The notes: generated from the sequence alone by a model not told the origin. A DNA stretch of 64,000 nucleotides from Actinomycetota bacterium (GCA_004366385.1 ML178785.1:92334-156333), one strand, 5' to 3'. Counted from the first letter of the stretch, positions 7,663 to 16,140 are shown. Program-made: numbers and translations.

Positions 7663-9021
7663 GTGTACGAGCCGCTGTACACCGCGAGCGAGATGCGCGC
7701 CGCGGAGGAGCGGTATCCCGGCTATCCGGAGACCATCCCCGAGCTGATGGAGCGGGCGGGCGCGGCGGTGGCGCGCGAGGCCATGGCCGCGTACCCGGGC
7801 GCGCGGCGCTTCGCGTGCGTGTGCGGCGGCGGCTCGAACGGCGGCGACGGACGCGTGGCGGCGCGCATGCTCCGCGAGGCGGGGCTGGAGGCGGACGAGA
7901 CGACGGAGCCCGAGGGGTACGACGTCGTCGTCGACGCACTCTTCGGCACTGGGTTCCGCGGCGAGCCGCGTCCGGAAGCGGCGGAGCTGATCGCGCGGAT
8001 GAACGCGGCGTCGGCGCCGGTCGTCGCAGTCGATCTTCCCTCCGGCGTCGATGCCTCGACGGGGGAGGCTGCGGGCGCGGTGGTGGACGCGGAGCTCACG
8101 GTGACGTTCCACGCGCCGAAGGTCGGTCTCGTCGTGGGGCCGGGGCGGTTCCACGCGGGCCGTATCGTGGTCGCGGACATCGGGCTCGAGGACGTCGAGG
8201 TCGAGCACCGGCGCGCGACCGAGGCGCTTCTGGAGCTCGTCCCCCGGCGGGGCGCGCGCGACACGAAGTACTCGGCCGGGTCGGTGCTCGTCGTCGGCGG
8301 CTCGCCGGGGATGACGGGCGCCGCCGCGCTCACGGCGCTCGCAGCGCTGCGGGCCGACGCGGGCTACGTCGCGCTCGCGGTGCCCGAGGAGTCGCTCCCG
8401 GTCGTGGAGACGCTCGCGCTCGAGCCGGTCAAGCTCGGCTGGCGCGAGGACGACGCGGTCGCGCGGATCTCCGAGGCCGCCGAGCGGGCGGGCGCGCTCG
8501 CGCTCGGCCCGGGGCTCGGCCGCGGCGAGGGGCGGCGTGAGCTCGTGCGTGAGCTGCTCGAGCGCCTGTCCCTGCCCGTGGTCCTGGACGCGGACGCGCT
8601 CTTCGGGCTCGAGCCGGTCGCGCGCGAGGCGTCGACGGTGCTGACGCCGCACGCGGGCGAGCTCGCGCGCCTTCTCGACACCGACTCCGCGTGGGTCGGT
8701 GCGCACCGGCTCGCAGTCGCGCGCGACGCCGCGGAGCGCTTCGGCGCCGTCGTGTTGTTGAAGGGCCCGGACACGATCGTGGCCGCTCCGGGCTCGGGTG
8801 TGGTCGTCTGCGACCTCGGCCCGCCGTCGCTCGCGACCGCGGGCACCGGGGACGTGCTCACGGGCGTCGTGGCGTCCTTCCTCGCGAAGGGCCCCGCGCC
8901 CCCGCCCGCGGCGGCGGCGGGGGCGGTCGCGCACGCGCGGGCAGCCGCCCTCGTGGACCCGCAGGCGGGTCTCGTCGCGGGTGACCTGCTCGACACCCTT
9001 CCGGCCGCGCTCGACGCGTGA
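7663..9021 (+). CDS. nnr: Bifunctional NAD(P)H-hydrate epimerase/dehydratase
   Basis: A 452-residue repair enzyme for damaged NAD(P)HX. The N-terminal YjeF_N epimerase domain has MERAGAAVAREAM, GGGSNGGDG, VVDALFGTGFRG and AVDLPSGVDASTG. The C-terminal ribokinase-like dehydratase domain has GSPGMTGAAALTALAALRAGAGY-type sequence, GPGLGRGEG, LDADAL and the ADP-binding TAGTGDVLTG. The GTG at 7663 lies five bases after the acpS stop and begins the expected LYTASEMRAAE helix. The stop overlaps the next gene's GTG. Confidence 0.92.
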   Translation: MYEPLYTASEMRAAEERYPGYPETIPELMERAGAAVAREAMAAYPGARRFACVCGGGSNGGDGRVAARMLREAGLEADETTEPEGYDVVVDALFGTGFRGEPRPEAAELIARMNAASAPVVAVDLPSGVDASTGEAAGAVVDAELTVTFHAPKVGLVVGPGRFHAGRIVVADIGLEDVEVEHRRATEALLELVPRRGARDTKYSAGSVLVVGGSPGMTGAAALTALAALRADAGYVALAVPEESLPVVETLALEPVKLGWREDDAVARISEAAERAGALALGPGLGRGEGRRELVRELLERLSLPVVLDADALFGLEPVAREASTVLTPHAGELARLLDTDSAWVGAHRLAVARDAAERFGAVVLLKGPDTIVAAPGSGVVVCDLGPPSLATAGTGDVLTGVVASFLAKGPAPPPAAAAGAVAHARAAALVDPQAGLVAGDLLDTLPAALDA

Positions 9022-9884
9022 AGGTCGAGATCCTGGGCTCCGGCGGCGCCACGACGACCCCGCGGCCGGGCTGCGAGTGTCGCGTGTGCGTCGAGGCGAG
9101 GGAGCACGGCGGCCGCCACGCGCGCACGGGCCCGAGCACGTTCGTCCACGGGCCGAACCTGCTCTTCGACACGCCCGAGGAGGCGCGGCTCCAGCTGGAG
9201 CGCGCCGGGATCTCCGAGATCGCGGCGTGCTTCTACTCGCACTGGCACCCCGACCACACGATGGGCCGCCGCGTCTGGGAGACGATGAATGCGGATTGGC
9301 GCGGCTGGCCGCCGGAGGCGAAGCGGCAGACCGCGACCGACGTCTTCCTCCCTGCGCAGGTCGCCGAGGATCTGAGGGTTTACCTCGGTGGGTGGGAGCA
9401 CCTGGCGTTCATGGAGTCGCGCGGGTGGATCCGCGTGCACGTCGTGCCGGATGGGGAGCGCGTGGAGGTCGGCGGCGTCGAGGTGCGCCCGTTCCGGCTG
9501 GCGGAGGACTACGTGTACGCGTTCGAACTGCGCGACGTCGATGGGAGCCGGCTGCTCGTCGCACCCGACGAGCTGAACGGCTGGCGGCCGCCGGTCGAGC
9601 TGCGCGGCTGCGACCTCGCCGTGCTCCCGATGGGGGTCTGCGAGCACCACCCGCTCACCGGCGAGCGCCGCATACACCCCGAGCACGTGGTCCTCCGCGT
9701 CGAGGCGACGTTCGCGGAGACGCTCGCGATCGTCGACGAGCTTGCCGCGGAGCGCGTTGTCCTCTCGCACATCGAGGAGCTGGACGGGCTGACGGTCGAC
9801 GAGCTCGGCGAGCTGGAGAGGCGCCTGCGTGCTCAGGGGCGACCGGTCACGTTCGCGTGGGACGGGCTCACCGTCGACGTTTGA
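9018..9884 (+). CDS. MBL-fold metal-dependent hydrolase (PhnP-like)
   Basis: A 288-residue metallo-beta-lactamase-fold protein with the metal motif SHWHPDH (H75, H77, D79, H80). An N-terminal Cys cluster (C19, C21, C24 in GCECRVC) resembles the structural zinc site of PhnP-like phosphodiesterases. Further candidate ligands lie in APDELNGW and VVLSHIEEL. The substrate is unknown; a cyclic phosphodiester is plausible by family. It is coupled to nnr by a 4-nt GTGA overlap. Confidence 0.8.
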   Translation: MKVEILGSGGATTTPRPGCECRVCVEAREHGGRHARTGPSTFVHGPNLLFDTPEEARLQLERAGISEIAACFYSHWHPDHTMGRRVWETMNADWRGWPPEAKRQTATDVFLPAQVAEDLRVYLGGWEHLAFMESRGWIRVHVVPDGERVEVGGVEVRPFRLAEDYVYAFELRDVDGSRLLVAPDELNGWRPPVELRGCDLAVLPMGVCEHHPLTGERRIHPEHVVLRVEATFAETLAIVDELAAERVVLSHIEELDGLTVDELGELERRLRAQGRPVTFAWDGLTVDV

Positions 9885-9892
9885 CGGGGAGA

Positions 9893-10978
9893 ATGCGGCG
9901 CGTGGCGCGCTCCACCTTCACCATCGACCTCGGCGCGATCCGGCGGAATGCCGAGACGCTCGCGCGGGCGGCGGGCGGCGCCGAGCTGTGGGCCGTGGTC
10001 AAGGCGGACGGCTACGGGCACGGCGCCGTGGACGCGGCGTGGGCGGCGCTCGCGGGTGGTGCGTCCGCGCTCTGCGTGGCGACGCTCGCGGAGGCGCTCG
10101 AGCTGCGCGAGGCCTTCCGCGAGGAGCGCATCCTGGTCCTGGGGCCGGTGGAGGATCTCGCGGCCGCGCGCGAGGCGGGGCTGGAGCTCGTCGCGGCGGA
10201 CGGCTGCGTCCCGGAGGGCGTGCGGGTGCATCTCAAGCTCGACACGGGCATGGGCCGCTGGGGCCTCTCCGAGCTGCCCGCGCCGGGCCGCGAGGTCGTC
10301 GGCGTGATGAGCCACCTCGCCTCGGCGGAGGCGGACGAAGCGTTCACGAGGTCGCAGATCGAGCGCTTCCGTGTCGCAACGCGACATGTCTCGGGTCGAC
10401 ATGTCCAGGGTCTGACCCCGCGCCATGTCGCGGATCGACATAGCAGGGGTAGCAGGGGTCTGACCCTCCACCTCGCGAACAGCGCCGCGACCCTGCGCTA
10501 CGAGGACGCGCGCTTCGATGCGGTCCGCTGCGGGATCGCGCTCTACGGCATCTCGCCGTTCGGCACCGACCCGGCGGACGACGGGCTGGAGCCGGCGCTC
10601 CGCTGGGAGTCGGAGCTCGCGCATGTGAAGCTGCTCCAGCCGGGAGAGAGCACGGGCTACGGGCGGCGCTTCGTCGCCGAAGAGCCGACCTGGATCGGCA
10701 TCGTGCCGGTCGGGTACGCGGACGGCTTCCGGCGCGACCTGACCGGGACGGATGTCGTCGTCGACGGAGAGCGGCGGCCGGTGGTGGGGACGGTGTCGAT
10801 GGACGCGCTCGCCGTTGCGTTGCCGCGCGAGCTCCCGCGAGGGACGGCGGTCACGCTCGTGGGCGACGGCGTCCTGATCGAGGACCACGCGCGGGTGGCC
10901 GGCACGATCGGGTACGAGATCGCGACGGGGCTCCTCACGCGCCCGGCGCGCGCGCAGAGGGTGGTGCGCGATGGATGA
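9893..10978 (+). CDS. alr: Alanine racemase with an in-frame REP-derived insertion
   Basis: A PLP enzyme making D-alanine for peptidoglycan. The N-terminal barrel has the PLP lysine in AVVKADGYGHG. The C-terminal domain has GYADGFRRDL with the catalytic Tyr, and VGTVSMDALAV. A GGGGAG ribosome-binding site precedes ATG 9893. Between SQIERFRVA and LHLANSAATL, where the family has a short loop, about 29 residues (163-191) are encoded by REP-type DNA with CGACATGTC and GGGTCTGACCC motifs. The reading frame continues intact. The stop overlaps the next gene's ATG. Activity cannot be judged, but the active-site motifs are unaffected. Confidence 0.9.
   Translation: MRRVARSTFTIDLGAIRRNAETLARAAGGAELWAVVKADGYGHGAVDAAWAALAGGASALCVATLAEALELREAFREERILVLGPVEDLAAAREAGLELVAADGCVPEGVRVHLKLDTGMGRWGLSELPAPGREVVGVMSHLASAEADEAFTRSQIERFRVATRHVSGRHVQGLTPRHVADRHSRGSRGLTLHLANSAATLRYEDARFDAVRCGIALYGISPFGTDPADDGLEPALRWESELAHVKLLQPGESTGYGRRFVAEEPTWIGIVPVGYADGFRRDLTGTDVVVDGERRPVVGTVSMDALAVALPRELPRGTAVTLVGDGVLIEDHARVAGTIGYEIATGLLTRPARAQRVVRDG
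10382..10467 (+). repeat. REP-family B sequence inside the alr coding region
   Basis: Contains two CGACATGTC motifs, CAGGGTCTGACCCC, a CCATGTCG motif and a second AGGGGTCTGACCCT. These are the cores found in intergenic REPs at 13201, 16742, 16804, 26134, 29232 and 29270. Here the DNA is translated within alanine racemase. Confidence 0.75.
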
Positions 10979-12008
10979 TGCGCGCTTCCTTTCCGTCTTC
11001 AGCGACGGCGAGGACGCGTGGATCGTGGGCGGCGCGATCCGGGACGAGCTGCTCGGCCGGCCCGTGGTCGACGTCGACGTCGCGTGCCGCGACCCGCGCG
11101 CGGCCGCTCATCGGTTCGCGACCGAGCACGGCGGTGCGCCGTTCCCGCTCTCCGAGCGGCACGGCGCGTGGCGGGTCGTAGCTCACGGGTCGGAGGAGAC
11201 GGTCGACTTCACGCCGCTGCCGGCCGGGATCGAGGACGACCTCGCGACGCGCGACTTCACGATCAACGCGATCGCCGTGCCGGTCGGGGGCGGCGAGCCC
11301 GTCGATCCGCACGGCGGGCTTCGCGACCTCGAGGAGCGCGTCGTGCGTGCCGTCTCGGACTCCGTGTTCGCCGACGACCCGCTGCGGCTGCTCCGCGCTG
11401 TGCGGTTCGAGGAGGAGCTCGGCTTCCGGATGGACGAGCGCACCGAGGAGCTCGTGCGCGCGGCGGCGGTGCACGTGACCGCGCCGGCGGGCGAGCGCAT
11501 CCTCACGGAGCTGCAGCGGATGGGTGCGGCCGCCTTCCGGCGGCTCGACGAGCTCGGGCTGCTCGCCGGGCTCGGCGGATCCCTGGACGGGCCGTACGAG
11601 GCGCTCGACGACCCGGGCTTCCGGCTCGTCGCGGTCTTCGGCGCGGAGCTCGCGCGTCTCCCGATCTCGAACGAGCTCCGGAGGTACGCGCGGACGCTGC
11701 TCGAGGCTCGGCCTCCCGCGGGCGGCTCGCCGCGCGCTGTGCACCGCTTCCGCCGGGCGACCGAGCCGTGGGCGCTCGATGCGCTCGCGTTCGTGGGTGC
11801 GTGGGACCTCGCGGGAGCCGTGGAGGCGGCGCGGGAGGCGGAGCCGGAGGAGCCGCTCGTGCGCGGTGACGAGTTGGGTCTGCCGCCCGGCCCGGAGATC
11901 GGGCGTATCCTCGCGCGCATCGACGAGGAGCGGGCAGCCGGGACGATCTCGACGCGCGAGCAGGCGCTCGACCTCGCGCGCATGCTCGCCGGGGAGGCGC
12001 GGGCGTGA
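10971..12008 (+). CDS. cca: CCA tRNA nucleotidyltransferase/poly(A) polymerase family protein
   Basis: A 345-residue class II nucleotidyltransferase that would add or repair CCA at tRNA 3' ends. Motif A is WIVGGAIRDELLGRPVVDVDVA, with the metal-binding DVD at 34-36. ATRDFTINAIAV, DPHGGLRDLEERVVRA and DDPLRLLRAVRF follow in the canonical order. The C-terminal region is helical and no HD phosphohydrolase motif is visible. The ATG overlaps the end of alr. Distinction from poly(A) polymerase is not possible by eye. Confidence 0.85.
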   Translation: MDDARFLSVFSDGEDAWIVGGAIRDELLGRPVVDVDVACRDPRAAAHRFATEHGGAPFPLSERHGAWRVVAHGSEETVDFTPLPAGIEDDLATRDFTINAIAVPVGGGEPVDPHGGLRDLEERVVRAVSDSVFADDPLRLLRAVRFEEELGFRMDERTEELVRAAAVHVTAPAGERILTELQRMGAAAFRRLDELGLLAGLGGSLDGPYEALDDPGFRLVAVFGAELARLPISNELRRYARTLLEARPPAGGSPRAVHRFRRATEPWALDALAFVGAWDLAGAVEAAREAEPEEPLVRGDELGLPPGPEIGRILARIDEERAAGTISTREQALDLARMLAGEARA

Positions 12009-12682
12009 GCGTCGCGCTCAGGCTCGCGTTGCAGCAGGAGCGCGCGGCGGATCTCTCCGAGCGCGTCCGGCGCCTGCTGGGGCCGTTCACGGGCAACGAA
12101 GCCGTGCTCGACGTCGGCTGCGGCACGGGGTCGCTCGCGTTCGCGATCGCCCCGCACGTCGCGGAGGTTGTGGGGCTCGACCTGGAGGGCGAGTACCTCG
12201 ATGCGGCCCGCGCGAGCGCTCCCGAGAACGTCCGCTTCGTGGAGGGCGACGCGATGGCGCTCCCGTTCGCGTACGCCCAGTTCGACATCGCGGCCTGCCA
12301 CCGGGTCCTGCATCACGTGCGGAGGCCGGAGCTTGCGGTGTCCGAGCTCGCGCGCGTGACGCGGCCGGGAGGGCGCGTGCTCATCGTCGATCAACTCGGT
12401 TCCATCGACCCGCTCCGCAGCCTCGAGATGGATCGCTTCGAACGGTTGCGGGACCCGTCCCACCAGCGGCTCCTCCCGGAGGCGGACATCCGCGGCTACC
12501 TCGACGCGAACGACCTCGTGCTGCTGACGTCGGAGGTCACGCGCGAGCGCGTCGACCTCGAGCGGCGGCTCGATCTCCGCGGGCTGCCGGACGACGAGCG
12601 CGAGCGGATCCGTGGGCCGGCGCCGGCGGCACCGTACGAGGTCGAGGTCGGCTGGTACGTCTCGCGCAAGCCGGGGCCGTAG
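12005..12682 (+). CDS. Class I SAM-dependent methyltransferase (UbiE/MenG-like)
   Basis: A 225-residue methyltransferase with motif I VLDVGCGTGSL (D36-G42), an acidic VVGLDLEGEY strand, motif II VEGDAMALPFAYAQFDIAA and the HRVLHHV segment typical of UbiE-type enzymes. The acceptor is unknown. The GTG start overlaps the preceding stop (GTGA), making it the last gene of the 6507-12682 run. A RAYT gene abuts it convergently. Confidence 0.82.
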   Translation: MSVALRLALQQERAADLSERVRRLLGPFTGNEAVLDVGCGTGSLAFAIAPHVAEVVGLDLEGEYLDAARASAPENVRFVEGDAMALPFAYAQFDIAACHRVLHHVRRPELAVSELARVTRPGGRVLIVDQLGSIDPLRSLEMDRFERLRDPSHQRLLPEADIRGYLDANDLVLLTSEVTRERVDLERRLDLRGLPDDERERIRGPAPAAPYEVEVGWYVSRKPGP

Positions 12683-12683
12683 G

Positions 12684-13177
12684 TCGGAAGCGCTACGGAG
12701 GTACGACCACGGCCAGTCCTCGGGTGACTTGCACAGCCCGGCGCGCACCGGGTTCGCGACGACATAGGCGCAGACCCCGGCGAGGTAGTCCTCGTCGTCG
12801 ACGACCCGGCACGAGAAGCGATCTGCGAAGAGATGACCGAACCGGTCGTGCTTCGCGTTGAACTCCTGCGCGTAGCGGCCGTTCAGGAGCTGCATCCCGC
12901 GGGAGAGCGCGTCCCGCGTGGCGTGGAGGACGAGGTGGTAGTGCGTGGTCATGAGGCACAGCGCGTGCATCGTCCACTCGAACCGCTCGACCGTGCGGTG
13001 GAGGCGCCTCAGGAAGTCTCTGCGGTCGTCGTCGTCGCGGTAGACGTCGCAGCCGCCGACTCCGCGCGCATAGGCGTGGAAGTAGCCGTCCGGAAGCGTG
13101 GTTCGGAGCACGCGTGGCACAACGTCGATGAAAGCGCACGTCCGGAGGCGAGCGGCCCGCTGTGGACACATCGGCAC
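12684..13177 (-). CDS. REP-associated tyrosine transposase, 3' end undefined
   Basis: A Y1/HUH transposase of the RAYT type. The HUH motif is LMTTHYHLVLHA, the DRFGHLFADRF block is present, the catalytic Tyr is in YVVANPVRAGLC, and SPEDWPWSYLRS is the RAYT C-terminal signature. The catalytic core is complete. After that the frame has no stop of its own: it stays open into the antisense of the methyltransferase and nucleotidyltransferase genes as far as 11183. I therefore end the supported region just past the methyltransferase stop and regard the tail as lost or redefined. The start at ATG 13177 is tentative. A 45-nt perfect palindrome lies just upstream. Confidence 0.7.
13158..13177 (-). repeat. 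20-nt repeat shared with 21274-21293
   Basis: The minus-strand sequence GTGCCGATGTGTCCACAGCG at the 5' end of the second RAYT gene is identical to 21274-21293 on the plus strand. It encodes PMCPQ in the transposase frame. Confidence 0.6.
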
Positions 13178-13200
13178 GCTCTTGTTGCACTCTCACCGTC

Positions 13201-13245
13201 CGCGCAGGACATGTCCAGGGTCTGACCCTGGACATGTCCTGCGCG
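13201..13245. repeat. 45-nt perfect palindrome, paired REP (REPIN-like, family B)
   Basis: Two 22-bp arms (13201-13222 and 13224-13245) are exact inverted copies around one central T. Each arm reads CGCGCAGGACATGTCCAGGG plus TC. Within each arm GGACATGTCC is itself a palindrome, and the centre is GGGTCTGACCC. It sits between the RAYT gene and the SDR gene. Such paired inverted REPs are the form RAYTs are thought to mobilise. Confidence 0.85.
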
Positions 13246-13280
13246 CACGGGCTGCGGTTCGCAGCCCACGGTTCAGGCCG

Positions 13281-14066
13281 TCAGCGCTGCTCGCCCTTGT
13301 GGTACCCCGCCCGCCCGGCGAAGACCGCGAAGAGCCCGGGCACGACCGCCTGGGCAATCGAGACGAAGCGGTACGGGAACCACGGAACGGTGATCTCGCC
13401 CTTCCCCCTCTCGACCGCGTTCGCGATCGACTCCGCCACACGATCGGCCTCGACCACGAATCGTTTGAGCATTCGGCTTCGCAACGCCGTTCGCTGGGGG
13501 AAGCCCTCGGTCTCGACGAACCCGGGCATGACCGTGTGCACCCGGATCCCGCTTCCCCGCAGCAGCGCTGCCGTCGACCTCGAGAATGCCAGCTGCGCGT
13601 GCTTCGACGCCGAGTAGGCCCCGGCGGGCGCGAACGCCACCGTCCCCGCTACCGACACGACGTTGACGACGTGCGCGCCTCCGGCGGCAGCCGCTGCGCG
13701 CAGCCCGGGCTCGAATGCCCGCAGGCACCACACGCCACCGAGGTAGTTGCACGCGATCACCTGCTCGATCCGCTCCGCCTCGATGTCGAGATACGACCCG
13801 CGCGCAGGGATCCCGGCGTTGTTCACGAGCAACGCCACGGCCGGATGGCGCTCGAGGATGCGCGCCGCGACGGCGTCCACCGACGCCTGATCCGACACGT
13901 CGCACATCTCCCACTCCGCCCCGATCTCCTCCGCGACCGCCGCCAGGCGCTCCTCCCGCCGCGCCAGCAGTACGAGGCTCCACCCACGCCGAGCGAGCGC
14001 GCGCGCGGTGGCCTCTCCGATGCCCGAGGATGCCCCGGTGACGACCGCTACGCGCCCTCCGCTCAT
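13281..14066 (-). CDS. Short-chain dehydrogenase/reductase
   Basis: A 261-residue classical SDR. The Rossmann motif is VVTGASSGIGEAT (11-20), the structural motif VNNAGIP follows, and the catalytic set is S138, Y151, K155 (GAYSASKHA). C-terminal hydrophobic residues (FVSIAQAVVPGLFAVFAG) may form a membrane-associating helix, as in some lipid-active SDRs. It is divergent from fabI with 32 bp between the start codons. The substrate is unknown. Confidence 0.87.
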   Translation of the reverse strand: MSGGRVAVVTGASSGIGEATARALARRGWSLVLLARREERLAAVAEEIGAEWEMCDVSDQASVDAVAARILERHPAVALLVNNAGIPARGSYLDIEAERIEQVIACNYLGGVWCLRAFEPGLRAAAAAGGAHVVNVVSVAGTVAFAPAGAYSASKHAQLAFSRSTAALLRGSGIRVHTVMPGFVETEGFPQRTALRSRMLKRFVVEADRVAESIANAVERGKGEITVPWFPYRFVSIAQAVVPGLFAVFAGRAGYHKGEQR

Positions 14067-14075
14067 CGAGCGGCG

Positions 14076-14081
14076 AGCCTA
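14076..14081 (-). promoter_or_regulatory. Candidate -10 box for the SDR gene
   Basis: TAGGCT on the minus strand, 9 nt before ATG 14066, within the 32-bp divergent gap. Confidence 0.5.
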
Positions 14082-14086
14082 CCGTC

Positions 14087-14092
14087 TAGGAT
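14087..14092 (+). promoter_or_regulatory. Candidate -10 box for fabI
   Basis: TAGGAT, 6 nt before GTG 14099, five bases from the opposing SDR box. Confidence 0.55.
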
Positions 14093-14098
14093 CGCCCG

Positions 14099-14878
14099 GT
14101 GGCCGGCAGGTTCGACGGAAAGCAGGCGCTCGTCCTCGGCGTCGCCAACCGCAGGTCGATCGCGTGGGCGATCGCGAAGCGCCTCGCCGACGAGGGCGCG
14201 CAGGTCGCCTTCACATACCAGGGCGAGCGCATCGAGAAGAGCGTGCGCGACCTGGCCGCCACGGTCGACAGCCCGCTCGTGATCGAGTGCGACGTCCGCT
14301 CGGACGAGGACGTCGCGCGGGTCTTCGGCGAAGTCGCGACGACCTTCGGCGGCGGCCTCGACATCCTCGTCCACTCCGTTGCCTTCGCCGCGGCCGAGGA
14401 CCTCGAGGGGCGCTTCACCGACACCCCGCGCGACCGCTTCTGGCTCGCGCTCGACGTGAGCGCGTACTCGCTCGTCGTCTGCGCACGCGAAGCGGAGCCG
14501 CTGATGGAGACCCGTGGCGGCGGCTCGATCCTGACGATGACCTACCTCGGCGGCGAGCGTGCAGTCCCGCACTACAACGTCATGGGCGTCGCGAAGTCGG
14601 CGCTCGACTCGTCCGTTCGCTACCTCGCCTGGGATCTCGGCTTCAAGAACATCCGCGTGAACGCGATCTCCGCCGGCCCCGTGCGCACGCTCGCGGCGCG
14701 CTCGATCGCGGGCTTCACGACGATGGAGTCGATGTTCGAGGAACGTGCACCGCTCCACCGCCAGGTCGACGCCGAGGACTGCGGCGCCGCGGCCGCATAC
14801 CTCCTCTCCGAGGACGCCGCGAACGTGACCGGCACGACGCTCTACGTCGACGCCGGGTATCACGCCATGGGCATGTAG
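14099..14878 (+). CDS. fabI: Enoyl-[acyl-carrier-protein] reductase (NADH)
   Basis: A 259-residue FabI that reduces trans-2-enoyl-ACP in the last step of fatty acid elongation. The NADH-binding segment has the FabI-specific LGVANRRSIAWAIAK. The active site is the atypical SDR triad: MTYLGGERAVPHYNVMGVAKSAL, with Tyr149, Tyr159 and Lys166 in FabI spacing. It ends with LYVDAGYHAMGM, as in the family. The length is typical. The leaderless GTG start is supported by the TAGGAT box. Confidence 0.95.
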   Translation: MAGRFDGKQALVLGVANRRSIAWAIAKRLADEGAQVAFTYQGERIEKSVRDLAATVDSPLVIECDVRSDEDVARVFGEVATTFGGGLDILVHSVAFAAAEDLEGRFTDTPRDRFWLALDVSAYSLVVCAREAEPLMETRGGGSILTMTYLGGERAVPHYNVMGVAKSALDSSVRYLAWDLGFKNIRVNAISAGPVRTLAARSIAGFTTMESMFEERAPLHRQVDAEDCGAAAAYLLSEDAANVTGTTLYVDAGYHAMGM

Positions 14879-15003
14879 ACCGGGAGCCGGCCGAGCCGGT
14901 GACAGGCGATCCCGGGAGCATCCCCACGGGTCGTGGTGACCCCGCGTCGCGCGCGCCGTCCACGCCCGATGTCGGCCAGGGCGTCGCCCGGGCCGAGGCT
15001 CGG

Positions 15004-16140
15004 TCACGGAGCACAGCACCAGCCTTCGACTCGAGGGACCGTTCGCGAGCGGAACTGCTCGGAGACGTTCGAGACCGCGTGAATGGCGCCGCCGTCGGCG
15101 CGCAGGAAGACCCACTGGTTCGCGGTGCTCCAGGACGCGAGCATCCACCGGCCGTCCGGTGACCACGCGACCTGGTCGAACGTCCCGGCGCCTCCGAGCA
15201 GCCTGCGCGCAGCGCTTCGATCCGGCCGGATCCGTGGGGCGATCCAGAGCTCGCTCCGGCCGAGAGCCTCCCGCGCGTACACGAGCCTGCGGCCGCTCGG
15301 CGCCAGGGCAGTGTCGGTCACGGGAGCTGCGCCCGGGCCGAGCTCGAAGTGGACGGCACCGCGCTGGTCGTGCACTCGGACCGTGCGAGCGTCGGCGACG
15401 AGCAGCCGCTGCCCGTCGCTCGACCACGCGAGCTCCGTCGGTGCCGCCCCGGTGCGAGCCCGCTGCCACAGCGTCCGTCCGCTGACCGACTCGATCGTCC
15501 GCACCTCTTGCGGGGTGGCAAGGGCCAGGACGAACCCGTCGCCGGGCTGCCAGGCGAACGCCCCGTCGAAGCCCCGCACGAGCAGCCGATCGCCGGTGCC
15601 GTCGCCCGCGACGATCCGGAGGCCGCTCTCGTCGACGTAGGCGATCCGCGTGTCCGTCTCCGTCCCGGCCCAGCGGGGCGTGCGCGCTCCGCGCCGCGCG
15701 AGCGTCCAGCGCACGTCGCCGTCCGGCTCGAGCGCGGCGAGCTCGTTGACGCTCGCCGCGACGACGTAGCGCCCGAACGGCGACCAGCTCGCCTCCCGGT
15801 AACTGCCGAGGCGTCGTTTCGACCCGTTCTCGTTCACGACCCAGACGCCCGCGTCGGACGCGACGAGGAGGCGACCCGGCGCGGGCAGCGAGAAGAGCGC
15901 AGGCTGGGCTCGCTCGACCCCGACCACCTCGCGGATCTCGTCGAGCACCGCGCGGCCGGGCGAGCTGAACGCAGCTGCGCCGAGGATCGCGAGCACGAGC
16001 GCGACGGCCGCCACGCGTGGCCAGTGCGAGGGGCGCAACGCGGGCTCGCGCTCGGCGAACGCCTCGAGTGCGACCGACCAGGCCCGATCGCGCGCGTCCT
16101 GCTCGCCCGCGATCTCGACGCGTTCGAGCTCGTCTCTCAC
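15004..16140 (-). CDS. Membrane-anchored beta-propeller protein paired with an ECF sigma factor
   Basis: A 378-residue protein. The N-terminal 40 residues are cytosolic and acidic, followed by one membrane helix (VAAVALVLAILGAAAF), then TolB/PD40-like propeller repeats with recurring WSPDG/WSSDG/APSGRR motifs. It overlaps the sigma factor gene by 4 nt and is co-transcribed after it. By position and topology it may be the cognate anti-sigma factor, sensing with an extracytoplasmic propeller. No zinc-binding anti-sigma motif (HxxxCxxC) is present, so that role is inference. Confidence 0.7.
   Translation of the reverse strand: MRDELERVEIAGEQDARDRAWSVALEAFAEREPALRPSHWPRVAAVALVLAILGAAAFSSPGRAVLDEIREVVGVERAQPALFSLPAPGRLLVASDAGVWVVNENGSKRRLGSYREASWSPFGRYVVAASVNELAALEPDGDVRWTLARRGARTPRWAGTETDTRIAYVDESGLRIVAGDGTGDRLLVRGFDGAFAWQPGDGFVLALATPQEVRTIESVSGRTLWQRARTGAAPTELAWSSDGQRLLVADARTVRVHDQRGAVHFELGPGAAPVTDTALAPSGRRLVYAREALGRSELWIAPRIRPDRSAARRLLGGAGTFDQVAWSPDGRWMLASWSTANQWVFLRADGGAIHAVSNVSEQFRSRTVPRVEGWCCAP

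Noticed and set aside
11183-12683. Functional extension of the second RAYT protein
   Set aside because: This part is exactly antisense to two well-supported enzymes and has low-complexity Arg/Ser/Pro composition.
13201-13245. Rho-independent terminator for the SDR gene
   Set aside because: It shares the dispersed REP core, each arm is itself partly palindromic, and there is no T tract.
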